Of a DNA stretch of 64,000 nucleotides, positions 44,204-53,529 are shown one piece after another (position 1 is the stretch's first letter; each line of letters begins with the position of its first letter). The stretch covers positions 186,001-250,000 of the forward strand of contig CANMOQ010000004.1 of NCBI GenBank assembly GCA_947499505.1. Direction: 5' to 3'. The notes under the pieces were generated by a model. That model did not search any database. It saw nothing but the letters and a program-made list of their open reading frames with translations, and had not been told where the DNA came from. The position numbers and the translations under genes were made by a program. This stretch comes from an uncultured Erythrobacter sp. (GTDB taxonomy: Bacteria; Pseudomonadota; Alphaproteobacteria; Sphingomonadales; Sphingomonadaceae).

Positions 44204-45625
44204 TCAACCCCCAACGCGCGGGTCGTCCTCAATCACAATAACTTCATCGTCGATCATATCCGTACGGTTGTCGACGCGCGGCTTGTCCAGGCTCGCCAGC
44301 ACCGGCTTGTCCCGGCCATAGATGTCTTTGAAGGTCGACATGTTGCCTTCAATGTCCGACGCCATCGTGAAATAGGTGATGTAGGCGGGCATTTCCTTTT
44401 TGATCGGAACCTTGGTGTATTTGCCCGAGGTCGCGATCTCGACCGCCTTTTCCTTGCTCGCGCCCTTGCCCAGGATAGCCATCGTAATCGCCAGCTCCAG
44501 CGCCCGCTCGGTGCGGATGCAGCCATGGCTCAGCGCGCGATTAGCGTTCTTAAACAGGTGCCGCGACGGCGTATCGTGGAAGAAGATCGCGTGCCGGTTT
44601 GGCATTTCCAGCTTCATCCGGCCCAGCGAATTGCCCGGCCCCGGCTGCTGAACCACGGTGATCCAGCCGTTGGAATTCTTGGTCGCCTTATAGCCATTGC
44701 GCCGCGCCCATGCGGGGTTATTGAGCACTTTATTGCCCAGCCCTTCGCCCTTCACGATTGATTGCGGCACGGTCCATGTCGGGTTGAACACCACGCCCGA
44801 CACCATCTCGGCCAGCTGAGGGGTCGCGGTGCGGCCCGGCTTGCCCACGACAGTGCGATAGGTCGAGATAATCTTGTCGTTCACCGTCAGGCGCAGCTGA
44901 TATTCCGGCACATTGGTGATCAGATATTGCTTGCCCAGATCGCGGGCGAGCCAGCGCCAGCGGTCCATATTTGCGCGGATCAGCTTGCGCTTGGCCGGTT
45001 CGCTCGTCGGTGTCTTGGCCAGCTCTTCCTTCAGCCGTGCATAGTCGGGATGGGTCGGCGCAAGCTGTGCCAAAGTGCCCGCGATATCGCCGGTTTGAAC
45101 GGCCTTTTCCAGCAGGTCTGCGGTGCGATAGATATCGCGGTCGGGATCAACCACAAACCATTGTTTGCGCGCATCCATTGGCGTGCGGCCATCGCGCATG
45201 TCCTCCACCAACCAGCGGAAGTTTTTGGACGCCAGCATATCGAGCTCTGCCGATGGGCCGGAGGCTTGCGACACCTTGAGCGCTTGCAGATCATAATCCG
45301 CCGGGTCGAGGCCCTCGCTTGAGATGCCTTCGATCACCGCGATCAGAGCGGCAGCGTTGTCAGCCGTCCAGGCTTGAACATTCGGCTTTGGCGTGGGATC
45401 AAGATCGCCCTGCACGACCGGCGCAGAAACGCTGCCCGGGAATGCCTCTTCAAAACTGCCGGATTGCTCCTGCGGCGGCGCTGCAGTGGCCTCTTGCGAT
45501 TCAGCGGTTTCAGCCTGCGCATCGGCGAGCAGGTCAGCAGGCTCCGCCTGCTGCGCGGAGGCACCGCCAAAAGCGATCGCGGAAAGTGCTGCTCCAGCGG
45601 CAAATTTGCTGAGGTGTTTGCGCAT
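44204..45625 (-). CDS. L,D-transpeptidase (YcbB/LdtD-like)
   Basis: A 473-residue exported protein with a signal peptide (HLSKFAAGAALSAIAFGGASA), an acidic linker, an N-terminal scaffold domain (about residues 75-210) and a YkuD catalytic domain with the motif LSHGCIRTERALELA. YcbB-type enzymes form 3-3 cross-links in peptidoglycan and can bypass beta-lactam inhibition of penicillin-binding proteins. ATG 45625 begins a standard signal peptide; ATG 45640 is five codons upstream. Confidence 0.9.
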   Translation of the reverse strand: MRKHLSKFAAGAALSAIAFGGASAQQAEPADLLADAQAETAESQEATAAPPQEQSGSFEEAFPGSVSAPVVQGDLDPTPKPNVQAWTADNAAALIAVIEGISSEGLDPADYDLQALKVSQASGPSAELDMLASKNFRWLVEDMRDGRTPMDARKQWFVVDPDRDIYRTADLLEKAVQTGDIAGTLAQLAPTHPDYARLKEELAKTPTSEPAKRKLIRANMDRWRWLARDLGKQYLITNVPEYQLRLTVNDKIISTYRTVVGKPGRTATPQLAEMVSGVVFNPTWTVPQSIVKGEGLGNKVLNNPAWARRNGYKATKNSNGWITVVQQPGPGNSLGRMKLEMPNRHAIFFHDTPSRHLFKNANRALSHGCIRTERALELAITMAILGKGASKEKAVEIATSGKYTKVPIKKEMPAYITYFTMASDIEGNMSTFKDIYGRDKPVLASLDKPRVDNRTDMIDDEVIVIEDDPRVGG

Positions 45626-45858
45626 AAATGTCTCTAGCATCCCAATACGCGCCGCCCGGTGACGGCGCAGTAACCATAGTTATAAGGCTCTGAAGGCCCC
45701 AGATTCAAGCGGATGTTTATGCGATATGCCCTTTCGCTTGGCTGAATCGCTGGGGTTTACGCGTATTAATGAGAGGCGCGGCTCAGCACAGCGAACGCCG
45801 CCCCTCACGCGAGTTTCCAAGTGACGCGCCGCCAATGCGCCATTAGGGCAGGCCCGCA

Positions 45859-46767
45859 ATGAACAGCTCCCACCGCCTTATGCCTTTTTTGGCCGCTTTT
45901 GCCGGGGTAGGGCTGCTGTCCTTGATGGACGCCTTTATGAAGGGCGCAGCGCTTGCCGCCGGGGCCTACACCGCGACCTTGCTGCGCGCGCTGATCGGGG
46001 CGGCGATGATCGCGCCGTTTTGGCTGGTGCCGATGCTGAGAAAAGGCGCAAGCCGCTGGCCAGAGCGCGCGGTGATGAAGCTGCATCTGGAGCGCGGGAT
46101 TATTTCCGCCTTTATGGCGCTCAGTTTCTTTTACGCGCTCACCAAAATGCCGCTGGCCGAAGCGATTGCGATTAGCTTTATCTCGCCGCTGATCGCGCTG
46201 TATTTCGCCCGCGCGCTGCTGGGTGAGGAAATCCAGCCGCAAGCGATTTATGCCAGCATCATCGGCTTTATCGGCGCGATTGTGATTATCGCCGGGCAGT
46301 TTGGGCGCGCAGAAATGAGCAATGATCTCATCCTCGGGCTGGTCTCACTGATATTCTCCGCCTTGCTTTATGCCTATAATTTCATCGTCATTCGCCGCCA
46401 ATCGCAGGTGGCCGGGCCGGTGGAGGTCGCAACCTTTCACAGCGGGGTCGGCGGGCTAGTGCTGCTGCTGTTTGCGCCGCTCCTGTGGTCCACACCAGAT
46501 CTGAGCGCGGTCGGGTCGATTTCAATCGCCAGTGCCTTCACCGTCACCGGCGCGATGGCGATTGCCTGGGCCTATGCCCGCGCAGAGGCCCAGGCGCTGG
46601 TGCCGATTGAATATTCCGGATTTCTGTGGGCAAGCGTGCTGGGCTGGCTGTTCTTCCGCGAACAAGTGACGCTGACGACACTGGCGGGAACCGCGCTGAT
46701 TATCGCAGGATGCTGGATTGCGACGCGTAAAGCCGCTGAGCCTGTCGTGGGGCAAGCGCCGTCATAG
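45859..46767 (+). CDS. DMT family transporter (EamA)
   Basis: A 302-residue protein with ten membrane helices in two EamA repeats, such as FYALTKMPLAEAIAISFISP in the first and GALAIAWAYARAEAQ-like and PIEYSGFLWASVLGWLFF in the second. Members export amino acids, purines or other metabolites; the substrate is not predictable. ATG 45859 starts the first helix region. It has its own 218-base upstream region after the divergent L,D-transpeptidase gene. Confidence 0.9.
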   Translation: MNSSHRLMPFLAAFAGVGLLSLMDAFMKGAALAAGAYTATLLRALIGAAMIAPFWLVPMLRKGASRWPERAVMKLHLERGIISAFMALSFFYALTKMPLAEAIAISFISPLIALYFARALLGEEIQPQAIYASIIGFIGAIVIIAGQFGRAEMSNDLILGLVSLIFSALLYAYNFIVIRRQSQVAGPVEVATFHSGVGGLVLLLFAPLLWSTPDLSAVGSISIASAFTVTGAMAIAWAYARAEAQALVPIEYSGFLWASVLGWLFFREQVTLTTLAGTALIIAGCWIATRKAAEPVVGQAPS

Positions 46768-46774
46768 CGGGCAG

Positions 46775-46809
46775 AAAAAAGGCCGGATCAGCGCGCAAAC
46801 GCCGATCCG
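46775..46809 (-). terminator. Minus-strand intrinsic terminator
   Basis: CGGATCGGCG (46809-46800, minus strand) pairs with CGCTGATCCG (46793-46784) in a 10-bp stem with one G-T pair, followed by GCC and TTTTTT at 46780-46775. It must end a leftward transcript arising in the region between here and acnA. Confidence 0.75.
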
Positions 46810-47252
46810 ACCAACCCCCTTGGTAAAGCTGGCCCAGAACTCTACGGTTCGTTTCCAGCTGCGACCCGAGGGCTATTGGTTGCCCCCAATTGGACCAACG
46901 CCGCCGAGTACCCCTATAGTGCCTCCGCCTGTTCCCCCGAAAAGGCGAAGGCAGCCCCAAAACAAGCTATGACTATCATCACTGCGCCCAGTGCTTCGGC
47001 GCGTAAGGTGTTGATTCTCGATTTGTACGACAGCGCGTTGTTGTTCACTTTTGCTGCGTCCCTGCTGCGAAAACGCTTTTGCACCGAAGCCTGAGATTCG
47101 GAAAGTTAACTGTTGTAAAATGTGCGGCGGAGGGACCGCGCAGGCCACGCCGCACTTGACCTAGAGGCCAAGGTCTAGCAGGTGATCCAGCAGACATTTC
47201 TCCGGCGCGGTGCCCGCCCGGAACACACCACAGACAAGGAAGAAACGCCTCG
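46810..47252. other. Gap between DMT gene and acnA
   Basis: About 440 bases without an obvious large gene. The minus strand carries the terminator at 46775-46809 and the possible small membrane protein gene at 46914-47048. The right part, from about 47100, should hold the acnA promoter and leader; TTGACCTAGAGGCCAAGG at 47156-47173 contains a short palindrome, but no regulator can be named. Confidence 0.45.
46914..47048 (-). CDS. Possible small single-helix membrane protein
   Basis: A 44-codon frame from GTG 47048 on the minus strand. The start MNNNALSYKSRINTLRAEAL is followed by one hydrophobic helix (GAVMIVIACFGAAFAFSG) and a short tail EQAEAL. AGGGACG lies about 8 bases upstream as a ribosome binding site, and a strong minus-strand terminator stands about 105 bases after the stop. 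No family is recognised. The alternative is a non-coding transcript. Confidence 0.4.
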   Translation of the reverse strand: MNNNALSYKSRINTLRAEALGAVMIVIACFGAAFAFSGEQAEAL

Positions 47253-49925
47253 ATGACACAGGTCGGCAAGGACACGCTCGCAACCCGCTCAACCCTCAAC
47301 GTTGGGGGCACAGAATACGCCTATTATTCGCTCGCAAAAGCGGCCGAGCAATTGGGCGACGTCTCCAAACTGCCGATTTCGCTGAAAGTGCTGCTGGAGA
47401 ACATGCTGCGCTTTGAAGACGAAGGCTTCACCGTGGGCAAGGAGCATGCGCAGGCGATTGTCGACTGGCAGAACAACCCGGTCACCGGCAATGAGATCCA
47501 ATACCGCCCAGCCCGCGTGCTGCTGCAGGATTTCACCGGCGTGCCTTGCGTGGTTGACCTCGCCGCGATGCGCGATGCGATCAAGGAACTGGGCGGCGAC
47601 ACCGCCAAGATCAATCCGCAGGTTCCCGTTAACCTCGTGATCGATCACTCGGTCATGGTCGACGAATTTGGCCACCCGAAAGCGATGGAAGCGAACATGG
47701 CGCTCGAATATGAGCGCAACGCGGAGCGCTATGACTTCCTCAAATGGGGCTCGAAGAGCTTTGAGAACTTCTCTGCGGTTCCTCCCGGCACCGGCATTTG
47801 CCACCAGGTGAACCTGGAGCACATCGCCCAAGGCGTGTGGTCGAGCAAAGACACCAGCGGCGCGATGGTCGCCTATCCTGACACCTGCGTTGGCACCGAC
47901 AGCCACACCACCATGATCAACGGCCTGGGCGTGCTCGGTTGGGGCGTTGGCGGGATCGAAGCCGAAGCAGCGATGCTCGGCCAGCCGATCTCCATGCTGA
48001 TCCCGGAAGTCGTCGGCTTTAAGCTCGAAGGCCGCATGGCCGAAGGCATCACCGCCACCGACCTCGTGCTCACCTGCGTACAAATGCTGCGCGAAGTGGG
48101 CGTGGTTGGCCGCTTCGTTGAGTTCTACGGCCCAGGCGTTGCGAACCTCACCCTCGCTGACCGCGCGACCATCGCCAATATGGCGCCGGAATATGGCGCG
48201 ACCTGCGGATTCTTCGGGATTGACGACAAAACGCTCGAATATATGCGCCTAACCGGCCGCTCGGAAGAAAACATCGCTCTGGTTGAAGCCTATTCGAAAG
48301 AGCAAGGCATGTGGTTCGACCCGGCGAATGAGCCTGTATTCACCAACACGCTCTCGCTCGACATGGGTGCGGTTGTGCCAAGCCTGGCCGGACCCAAACG
48401 TCCGCAGGACAAGGTCATCCTCCCTGAGGTTGATGAGCTATTCAATGGCGACCTCAAAACCACTTACAAGAAAGACGCGCCCGTTCGCGTCGGCGTTGAC
48501 GGCAAAGATCACGATATTGGCGACGGCGACGTTGTGATCGCTGCGATCACCAGCTGTACCAACACCTCCAACCCGGACGTGCTGATCGCCGCTGGCCTGG
48601 TCGCGAAAAAGGCGAACGAGCGCGGCATGCTGCCGAAGCCTTGGGTGAAGACATCACTCGCGCCGGGCAGCCAAGTTGTGACCGACTATCTGGTCAAATC
48701 CGGCTTGCAAGACGACCTCGACGCCATCGGCTTTGACCTTGTCGGCTACGGCTGCACGACCTGTATCGGTAACTCCGGCCCGCTCGCGGCGCCCATCAGC
48801 AAGGCGATCAATGGCAATGACATCGTCGCGGCCTCTGTCCTGTCGGGCAACCGCAACTTTGAAGGCCGCGTATCGCAAGACGTGCGCGCCAACTTCCTCG
48901 CATCGCCGCCGCTGGTCGTCGCCTATGCGCTGAAAGGCACGGTCACCGAAGACATCACCACCACCCCGCTTGGTCAGGATCAGGACGGCAACGACGTGAT
49001 GCTCGCCGACCTGTGGCCAAGCAATGCGGAAATCGCCGAGCACCGCGCGGCCAATATCGACCGTTCGATGTTCGAAAACCGCTATGCCAACGTCTATGAT
49101 GGCGATGAGCACTGGCAGGCGATCACCGTTGAGCCATCTGACACCTATCAATGGCGCGCGGGCAGCACCTATGTCGCGAACCCTCCATACTTCGAAGGCA
49201 TGGGCATGGAACCTGCGCCGATCCAAGATATCGAAGGGGCAAAGCCGCTCGCAATACTCGGCGATTCGGTCACCACCGACCACATTTCGCCCGCTGGCGC
49301 GATTAAGGAAGACAGTCCCGCTGGCTCCTATCTCAACAGCAATCAGGTCGCGAAGAAGGACTTCAACTCCTATGGCTCACGCCGCGGCAACCATGATGTG
49401 ATGATGCGCGGCACCTTCGCCAATATCCGCATCAAGAATGAGATGGTCCCGGGCGTCGAAGGCGGTGAGACCACCTATAACGGCGAGCAAATGCCGATTT
49501 ACGATGCCGCCATGAAACACAAGGCGGACGGCACCCCGCTGATCGTGGTCGGCGGCAAGGAATATGGCACCGGCTCGTCACGCGACTGGGCGGCGAAAGG
49601 CACCATTCTGCTGGGCGTGCGCGCTGTGATCGTTGAGAGCTTTGAGCGGATCCACCGTTCCAACCTCGTCGGCATGGGCGTTCTGCCGCTGCAATTTAAG
49701 GGCGGCGACACCCGCAAAACCCTGGGCCTTGGCTCAGACGACAGCTTCAGCATTCGCGGCCTTGCCAATTTAACCCCCGGTCAGGACGTGACAATCGACG
49801 TAACCCGCGGCGATAGCACCACCTTCAGCTTCACCGCACTGTGCCGGATCGATACTGCGAACGAGATGGAATATTACCGCAATGGCGGCATCCTCCACTA
49901 CGTTCTGCGCAAACTGGCAGCTTAG
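47253..49925 (+). CDS. acnA: Aconitate hydratase AcnA
   Basis: AcnA converts citrate to isocitrate in the TCA cycle with a [4Fe-4S] cluster. The 890-residue length and domain order fit the AcnA/IRP type. Cluster ligands are in [12 protein letters not shown] and [14 protein letters not shown]; other signatures are [22 protein letters not shown] and, in the swivelling domain, [13 protein letters not shown] and [15 protein letters not shown]. The ATG at 47253 follows GGAAGAAA. A rhodanese lipoprotein gene follows after 10 bases. Confidence 0.98.
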   Translation: MTQVGKDTLATRSTLNVGGTEYAYYSLAKAAEQLGDVSKLPISLKVLLENMLRFEDEGFTVGKEHAQAIVDWQNNPVTGNEIQYRPARVLLQDFTGVPCVVDLAAMRDAIKELGGDTAKINPQVPVNLVIDHSVMVDEFGHPKAMEANMALEYERNAERYDFLKWGSKSFENFSAVPPGTGICHQVNLEHIAQGVWSSKDTSGAMVAYPDTCVGTDSHTTMINGLGVLGWGVGGIEAEAAMLGQPISMLIPEVVGFKLEGRMAEGITATDLVLTCVQMLREVGVVGRFVEFYGPGVANLTLADRATIANMAPEYGATCGFFGIDDKTLEYMRLTGRSEENIALVEAYSKEQGMWFDPANEPVFTNTLSLDMGAVVPSLAGPKRPQDKVILPEVDELFNGDLKTTYKKDAPVRVGVDGKDHDIGDGDVVIAAITSCTNTSNPDVLIAAGLVAKKANERGMLPKPWVKTSLAPGSQVVTDYLVKSGLQDDLDAIGFDLVGYGCTTCIGNSGPLAAPISKAINGNDIVAASVLSGNRNFEGRVSQDVRANFLASPPLVVAYALKGTVTEDITTTPLGQDQDGNDVMLADLWPSNAEIAEHRAANIDRSMFENRYANVYDGDEHWQAITVEPSDTYQWRAGSTYVANPPYFEGMGMEPAPIQDIEGAKPLAILGDSVTTDHISPAGAIKEDSPAGSYLNSNQVAKKDFNSYGSRRGNHDVMMRGTFANIRIKNEMVPGVEGGETTYNGEQMPIYDAAMKHKADGTPLIVVGGKEYGTGSSRDWAAKGTILLGVRAVIVESFERIHRSNLVGMGVLPLQFKGGDTRKTLGLGSDDSFSIRGLANLTPGQDVTIDVTRGDSTTFSFTALCRIDTANEMEYYRNGGILHYVLRKLAA

Positions 49926-49935
49926 GAACAGGTAC

Positions 49936-50391
49936 ATGCAGGCTCGCACTTCGATGATTTCAATTGTGGTTGCGAGCCTGTGCCTTGCGGCGTGTAATGC
50001 GGATGACACCCTTCAGGAAACCGTGAAGGAAGAGAGCAACGAATCTGCGGGCGCAGAGACGGCGGTTGAAGCGAGCGCAGAGGCGGCTGTCGTCGACCTC
50101 AGCGTGGATGAGCTCACCAACCTGATGGATGGCGGCAATATCCGCCTGATCGATGTGCGGCGCGATGACGAAGTGGCCGAGGGGATGATCCCAGGCGCAG
50201 AGCACATCATGCTCGACGATTTCGATCCGGCCGCACTCGACCTATCCGATGGCCGCGAAGTCGTGCTCTATTGCCGGTCGGGCCGGCGCTCCGGCATTGC
50301 GGCGGAAAAGCTCGCGGCGCACACTGGCGAACCAGCGAAACATTTGGGCGGCGGGATCATAGCCTGGCGTGAGGCAAACTCGACGGACTAA
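49936..50391 (+). CDS. Rhodanese-like domain lipoprotein
   Basis: A 151-residue protein with a lipoprotein signal (VVASLCLAAC lipobox), a Glu/Ala-rich linker and a rhodanese domain: LIDVRRDDEVAEGMIPGAEH and the active-site loop VVLYCRSGRRSGIAAEKL with Cys present. It could transfer sulfane sulfur in the periplasm. Start ATG 49936 follows GGAACAGG; a second ATG six codons later is possible. It sits 10 bases behind acnA and may share its transcript. Confidence 0.88.
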   Translation: MQARTSMISIVVASLCLAACNADDTLQETVKEESNESAGAETAVEASAEAAVVDLSVDELTNLMDGGNIRLIDVRRDDEVAEGMIPGAEHIMLDDFDPAALDLSDGREVVLYCRSGRRSGIAAEKLAAHTGEPAKHLGGGIIAWREANSTD

Positions 50392-50485
50392 GCATCCGCT
50401 CCGATAAAGAACATCTATTATCAAAGTGTCGCACTAATGTGTTTGATGGTAAAATCGATATTTCGAACGCAACAAGGGGGTACAA

Positions 50486-50764
50486 ATGTTGACTGAACTG
50501 ACAGGCCTGACGGCTGGCCTTTTCTTGGCATTGCAAGCACAGCCAGCCGAGGCGCCCAAGCCCGATCCGTCTGCCAAAGCCGCCCCCGAAGCAGCCGTTA
50601 AAGATGAAGACAAAGTTGTCTGCCGCCGGACGGCGATCACCGGATCGAAGTTTAAGAAGAAGATCTGCGCGACCAGAAAGGAATGGGCCGCGCTCTCTCA
50701 ACGTGGCGGAGATACCGCCCGCGAAATGCAGCGCAGAGGAAAAGGCGTCGAGCCAGTTCGGTAG
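50486..50764 (+). CDS. Small exported protein with CR...C motif, function unknown
   Basis: A 92-residue protein with a probable signal peptide (TGLTAGLFLALQAQPAEA), an Ala/Pro/Lys-rich spacer and a conserved-looking C-terminal module VCRRTAITGSKFKKKIC followed by ATRKEWAAL. Similar short proteins with two cysteines 15 residues apart are common in sphingomonads; the role is unknown. AAGGGGG precedes ATG 50486. Confidence 0.75.
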   Translation: MLTELTGLTAGLFLALQAQPAEAPKPDPSAKAAPEAAVKDEDKVVCRRTAITGSKFKKKICATRKEWAALSQRGGDTAREMQRRGKGVEPVR

Positions 50765-50861
50765 GTCGTTCCAACTAAGGCCTTCCGCCTGTTAAGCCAT
50801 TCATGATTAAGTCAGCCGTGTGAGCGCAATCCTTCGGAACTATTTCTGGGAGGATGGTTTT

Positions 50862-51437
50862 ATGCGACTGTTTCTGATGACTGCACCAATGCTTGCCATG
50901 ATGGCTGCAGTAGGTGCATCGGCCCAAGATCAAACACCGCACTCACAGCCTGACGTGTTGGAGAGTCCAACACCGCAAATCGACTTTCCCGCCTTTGTTA
51001 AACTGACGGGCGAAGTCGCCGAGCTGCGCGAACAGCGCCTGCTTCCCAAGGACGTATTCCTTGAGCAAGCGCTCGCCGATGGCGCTCTATTGCTCGACAC
51101 GAGATCTGCCGAAGCATTCCGGCTTGGCCATATTGAAGGCGCAGTGAACCTACCGTTTTCAGACTTCACCGACGAGAAATTGGCCAAGGTGATCGGCGAG
51201 AACCGTGACCGCCCGATCTATATCTATTGCAACAATAATTTCAGCGATAATGTCGAGCCAATCGGTCTAAAGGCCGCACCGCTCGCGCTTAATATCCCGA
51301 CATTTATCAATCTGGTCGGCTATGGCTATGCCAATGTCTGGGAGCTGGACGGCGTGATGACCATTGCCGAGGTGCCATGGCAAGCTGAACCCATGTTTGC
51401 GCAGTTAAAGGTCGTCGCACCGCAAACCACCCCGTAA
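50862..51437 (+). CDS. Exported rhodanese-like protein
   Basis: A 191-residue protein with a Sec signal peptide (LFLMTAPMLAMMAAVGASA), then a rhodanese domain: LLLDTRSAEAFRLGHIEGAVNLPF and an active-site loop IYIYCNNNFSDNVEP. The loop has the cysteine but lacks the usual RxGxR pattern, so sulfurtransferase activity is uncertain. GGGAGGA precedes ATG 50862. A terminator follows immediately. Confidence 0.85.
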   Translation: MRLFLMTAPMLAMMAAVGASAQDQTPHSQPDVLESPTPQIDFPAFVKLTGEVAELREQRLLPKDVFLEQALADGALLLDTRSAEAFRLGHIEGAVNLPFSDFTDEKLAKVIGENRDRPIYIYCNNNFSDNVEPIGLKAAPLALNIPTFINLVGYGYANVWELDGVMTIAEVPWQAEPMFAQLKVVAPQTTP

Positions 51438-51441
51438 TAAA

Positions 51442-51472
51442 AAAGGGCGGCTCTAACGTAGAACCGCCCTTT
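51442..51472. terminator. Bidirectional intrinsic terminator
   Basis: AAAGGGCGGCTCT at 51442-51454 pairs with AGAACCGCCCTTT (51460-51472) with one mismatch. A-rich and T-rich flanks on either side suit termination from both the rhodanese gene and the convergent serine-rich protein gene. Confidence 0.8.
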
Positions 51473-51498
51473 CACCAGGAGTTTGAAAAGCGAGGCGT

Positions 51499-53298
51499 TT
51501 ACGCGCCGCGCTTAATCCGAAACTTTTTGCGGCCCAGGATGGCTGCTGCAGCCAAGCCAAACAGAACCGTCATTGGCGGTGCGGGCACTTCTGTGCCGCT
51601 GCTGGTGCCGCCACTCGTCCCACCCGATGAGCTAGACGATGATGATGACGAGCTAGAAGAGCTGCTGCTTGAGCTGGTTGAACCGCCCGATGACGAACCA
51701 GAGCTAGAGCCGGAAGAGCTCGACGAAGAAGACGAGCTGCCCGACGAAGAGCTGGTGCTGCTGGTCATATCGCCCGAGGTGCTGCCGCCGCTGGTCGATA
51801 CGCCCGATGACGTACCGCCGCCCGACGAAGACGAGCTGCCCGAAGAAGAGCCAGAGCTCGAACCGCTCGAGCTGCCGGAACCACCCGAACTGCCGCCCGA
51901 AGAGGACGAGCTGCTCGAGGATGAAGACGAGCTTGAGGAAGAGCTGGACGATGAACCGCCAGAGCTACCCGTGCTGCCTCCGGTTGAGGTCATGCCGCCG
52001 GTGGTCGTCGAAGAACCGCCGCCGCTTGATCCGCTAGAGCTGCCACCACCGGAGCCACCTGAGCTACCGCCTGAAGACGAACCCGACGAAGAACCACTGC
52101 TGGAGCCAGACGAACTGCCAGAGCTGCTACCGCCGCTGGAGCCGCCAGAAGACGAGCCTGAAGAGCTGCCCGAGGACGAACCAGAGGACGAGCCGCTGCT
52201 CGAACCGCCACCCGAAGTGGTCGTGCCGGGGTGGCCGGTCGTTCCGCCGGTCGAGGTCATGCCGCCCGTGGTGGTGTTACCGCCGGACGAGCTGCTGGAA
52301 GACGATGAAGACGAGCTGGAAGAGCTCGATGAGCTGGACGATGACGAGGATGAACTCGAAACATTGCCCGAAGAGCTGGATACGTTGCCCGATGAGCTGG
52401 ATACATTGCCAGACGAGCTAGAAACGTTGCCCGACGAACTCGAAACGTTACCCGAAGACGACGAGACATTCCCAGTCGAGCTAGAGACGTTACCTGAGGA
52501 CGAAGACACGTTGCCGGTCGACGAAGAAACAGCGCCGGTTGAGCTCGACACATCGCCCGAAGACGTTGAGGTGGAGGTCGAAACTGCGCCGGTTGACGAG
52601 GTGATCGTACCGCTCGAGCTGGTCGAGGTGACCACGCCCGAAGACGATGTGGTCGAGGTTGAATTGTCGATATCGATGATGATGTCACCCGAGGATGAAA
52701 CCCCGTCGCTGGTCGTGCCGCCGCCCGACGTCGTGGTGCTAACCACGGAGACATCGCCGCTCGATGAGCCGCCGCCGCCGAAGAAGCCGCCGCCAAAGCC
52801 GCCACCGAAACCGCCAAAGCCGCCGCTGCCGCCGATCACAACCGGAGCCGCGCTGCCGCCGCCGCCGCGTATTGGCGGCAAAGGTGGAAGTGGCGCTGGA
52901 GCGTAGGCAACTTGAGCGATGGGCGGGCACTCAGCTGGATCGAAATAGGTTTGCACAATGCGGCCTGCGCCTGCCCCGGCGGCCGCGCCGGGCGCTGCGC
53001 CCGCAATTGAGCCGGGACCGCCAAAGCCAGGCTGTTCTGGCTGACACTCAATTGTGCGCTCTACAATCCGTCGGCGGCGCTGCTCTGGCGGTGGCAGCTG
53101 ACGCGTGCGTGTTTTGATCAATTGCGGCTCGCCCTTCACCATGCGGGTGCGGGTCTCGACCAGCTTGCCATCAATATTGGTGGTGAACTGCGGATCATCC
53201 GTGTTCATATCTTCAGCGACGCGGACAGCGCCGCCTTGAAGAATGGCGAGACCGGCGGCCGTGGCGGCCAACTTTGCTGCAGCCAATTTGATCGACAT
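51499..53298 (-). CDS. Ser/Gly-repeat surface protein with PEP-CTERM-like sorting signal
   Basis: A 599-residue low-complexity exported protein. Layout: N-terminal hydrophobic signal region (residues 1-27), a basic proline-containing region with two cysteines (about 50-135), a Gly/Phe-rich stretch (155-177), heptads of the type NVSSSSG (about 249-315), long Ser runs and SSSG/GGSS repeats to about residue 565, and a C-terminal EVPAPPMTVLFGLAAAAILG plus basic tail. The last part fits a PEP-CTERM signal for exosortase processing, and the Ser-rich body suits heavy O-glycosylation. No exosortase gene is in the window. Start ATG 53298. Function unknown; probably extracellular. Confidence 0.85.
   Translation of the reverse strand: MSIKLAAAKLAATAAGLAILQGGAVRVAEDMNTDDPQFTTNIDGKLVETRTRMVKGEPQLIKTRTRQLPPPEQRRRRIVERTIECQPEQPGFGGPGSIAGAAPGAAAGAGAGRIVQTYFDPAECPPIAQVAYAPAPLPPLPPIRGGGGSAAPVVIGGSGGFGGFGGGFGGGFFGGGGSSSGDVSVVSTTTSGGGTTSDGVSSSGDIIIDIDNSTSTTSSSGVVTSTSSSGTITSSTGAVSTSTSTSSGDVSSSTGAVSSSTGNVSSSSGNVSSSTGNVSSSSGNVSSSSGNVSSSSGNVSSSSGNVSSSSGNVSSSSSSSSSSSSSSSSSSSSSSSSSGGNTTTGGMTSTGGTTGHPGTTTSGGGSSSGSSSGSSSGSSSGSSSGGSSGGSSSGSSSGSSSGSSSGSSSGGSSGGSGGGSSSGSSGGGSSTTTGGMTSTGGSTGSSGGSSSSSSSSSSSSSSSSSSSGGSSGGSGSSSGSSSGSSSGSSSSSGGGTSSGVSTSGGSTSGDMTSSTSSSSGSSSSSSSSSGSSSGSSSGGSTSSSSSSSSSSSSSSSSSGGTSGGTSSGTEVPAPPMTVLFGLAAAAILGRKKFRIKRGA
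52350..52560 (-). repeat. 21-bp tandem coding repeat (NVSSSSG heptads)
   Basis: About nine imperfect copies of a 21-bp unit encode seven-residue repeats NVSSSSG/NVSSSTG. Copies differ mainly at third codon positions, showing that the peptide, rather than the DNA, is conserved. Confidence 0.85.
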
Positions 53299-53529
53299 GA
53301 GATACGAGCCTTGCGTTTGCTTGCTGGCGGCTCAGGGGCGGCCCATCCGCTCCTTCACCAAATCCAACTGTCTCATGATGCTTCGGCAGGCCGCCGCACA
53401 ACGCGGTTAACCATGAATCGCAACGGCTAACGCCTAAAAACGCGCCAAAAGCGTGGTTTTTCAGAGGGCCTGTCCCACTTTGATACCGAATATGCGGGCC
53501 AAGTAAGTCGCTGCGTTAGTCTGAGGCGC
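53299..53529. other. Gap between serine-rich gene and ruvB
   Basis: No gene is visible. The left part must hold the promoter of the serine-rich protein gene. I see no clear hairpin terminator for ruvB. Confidence 0.4.

Noticed and set aside
46810..46900. Possible tRNA suggested by CGGTTCGTTTCC
   Set aside because: No acceptor stem, D-arm or anticodon arm can be drawn around the T-loop-like sequence.
50836..50862. EcfG promoter before the second rhodanese gene
   Set aside because: GGAAC is present at 50836 but no CGTT-like box occurs at 16-17 bases, and the ATG follows too closely.
52350..52560. Regular repeats suggesting a CRISPR array
   Set aside because: The units are 21 bp, contiguous without spacers, and encode in-frame heptads of the serine-rich protein.
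51527..52906. A 459-residue acidic, proline-rich open frame on the plus strand
   Set aside because: It is the exact antisense of the serine/glycine-repeat gene. Ser codons read backward give Glu, Asp, Leu and Pro codons without stops. It has no ribosome binding site or domain.
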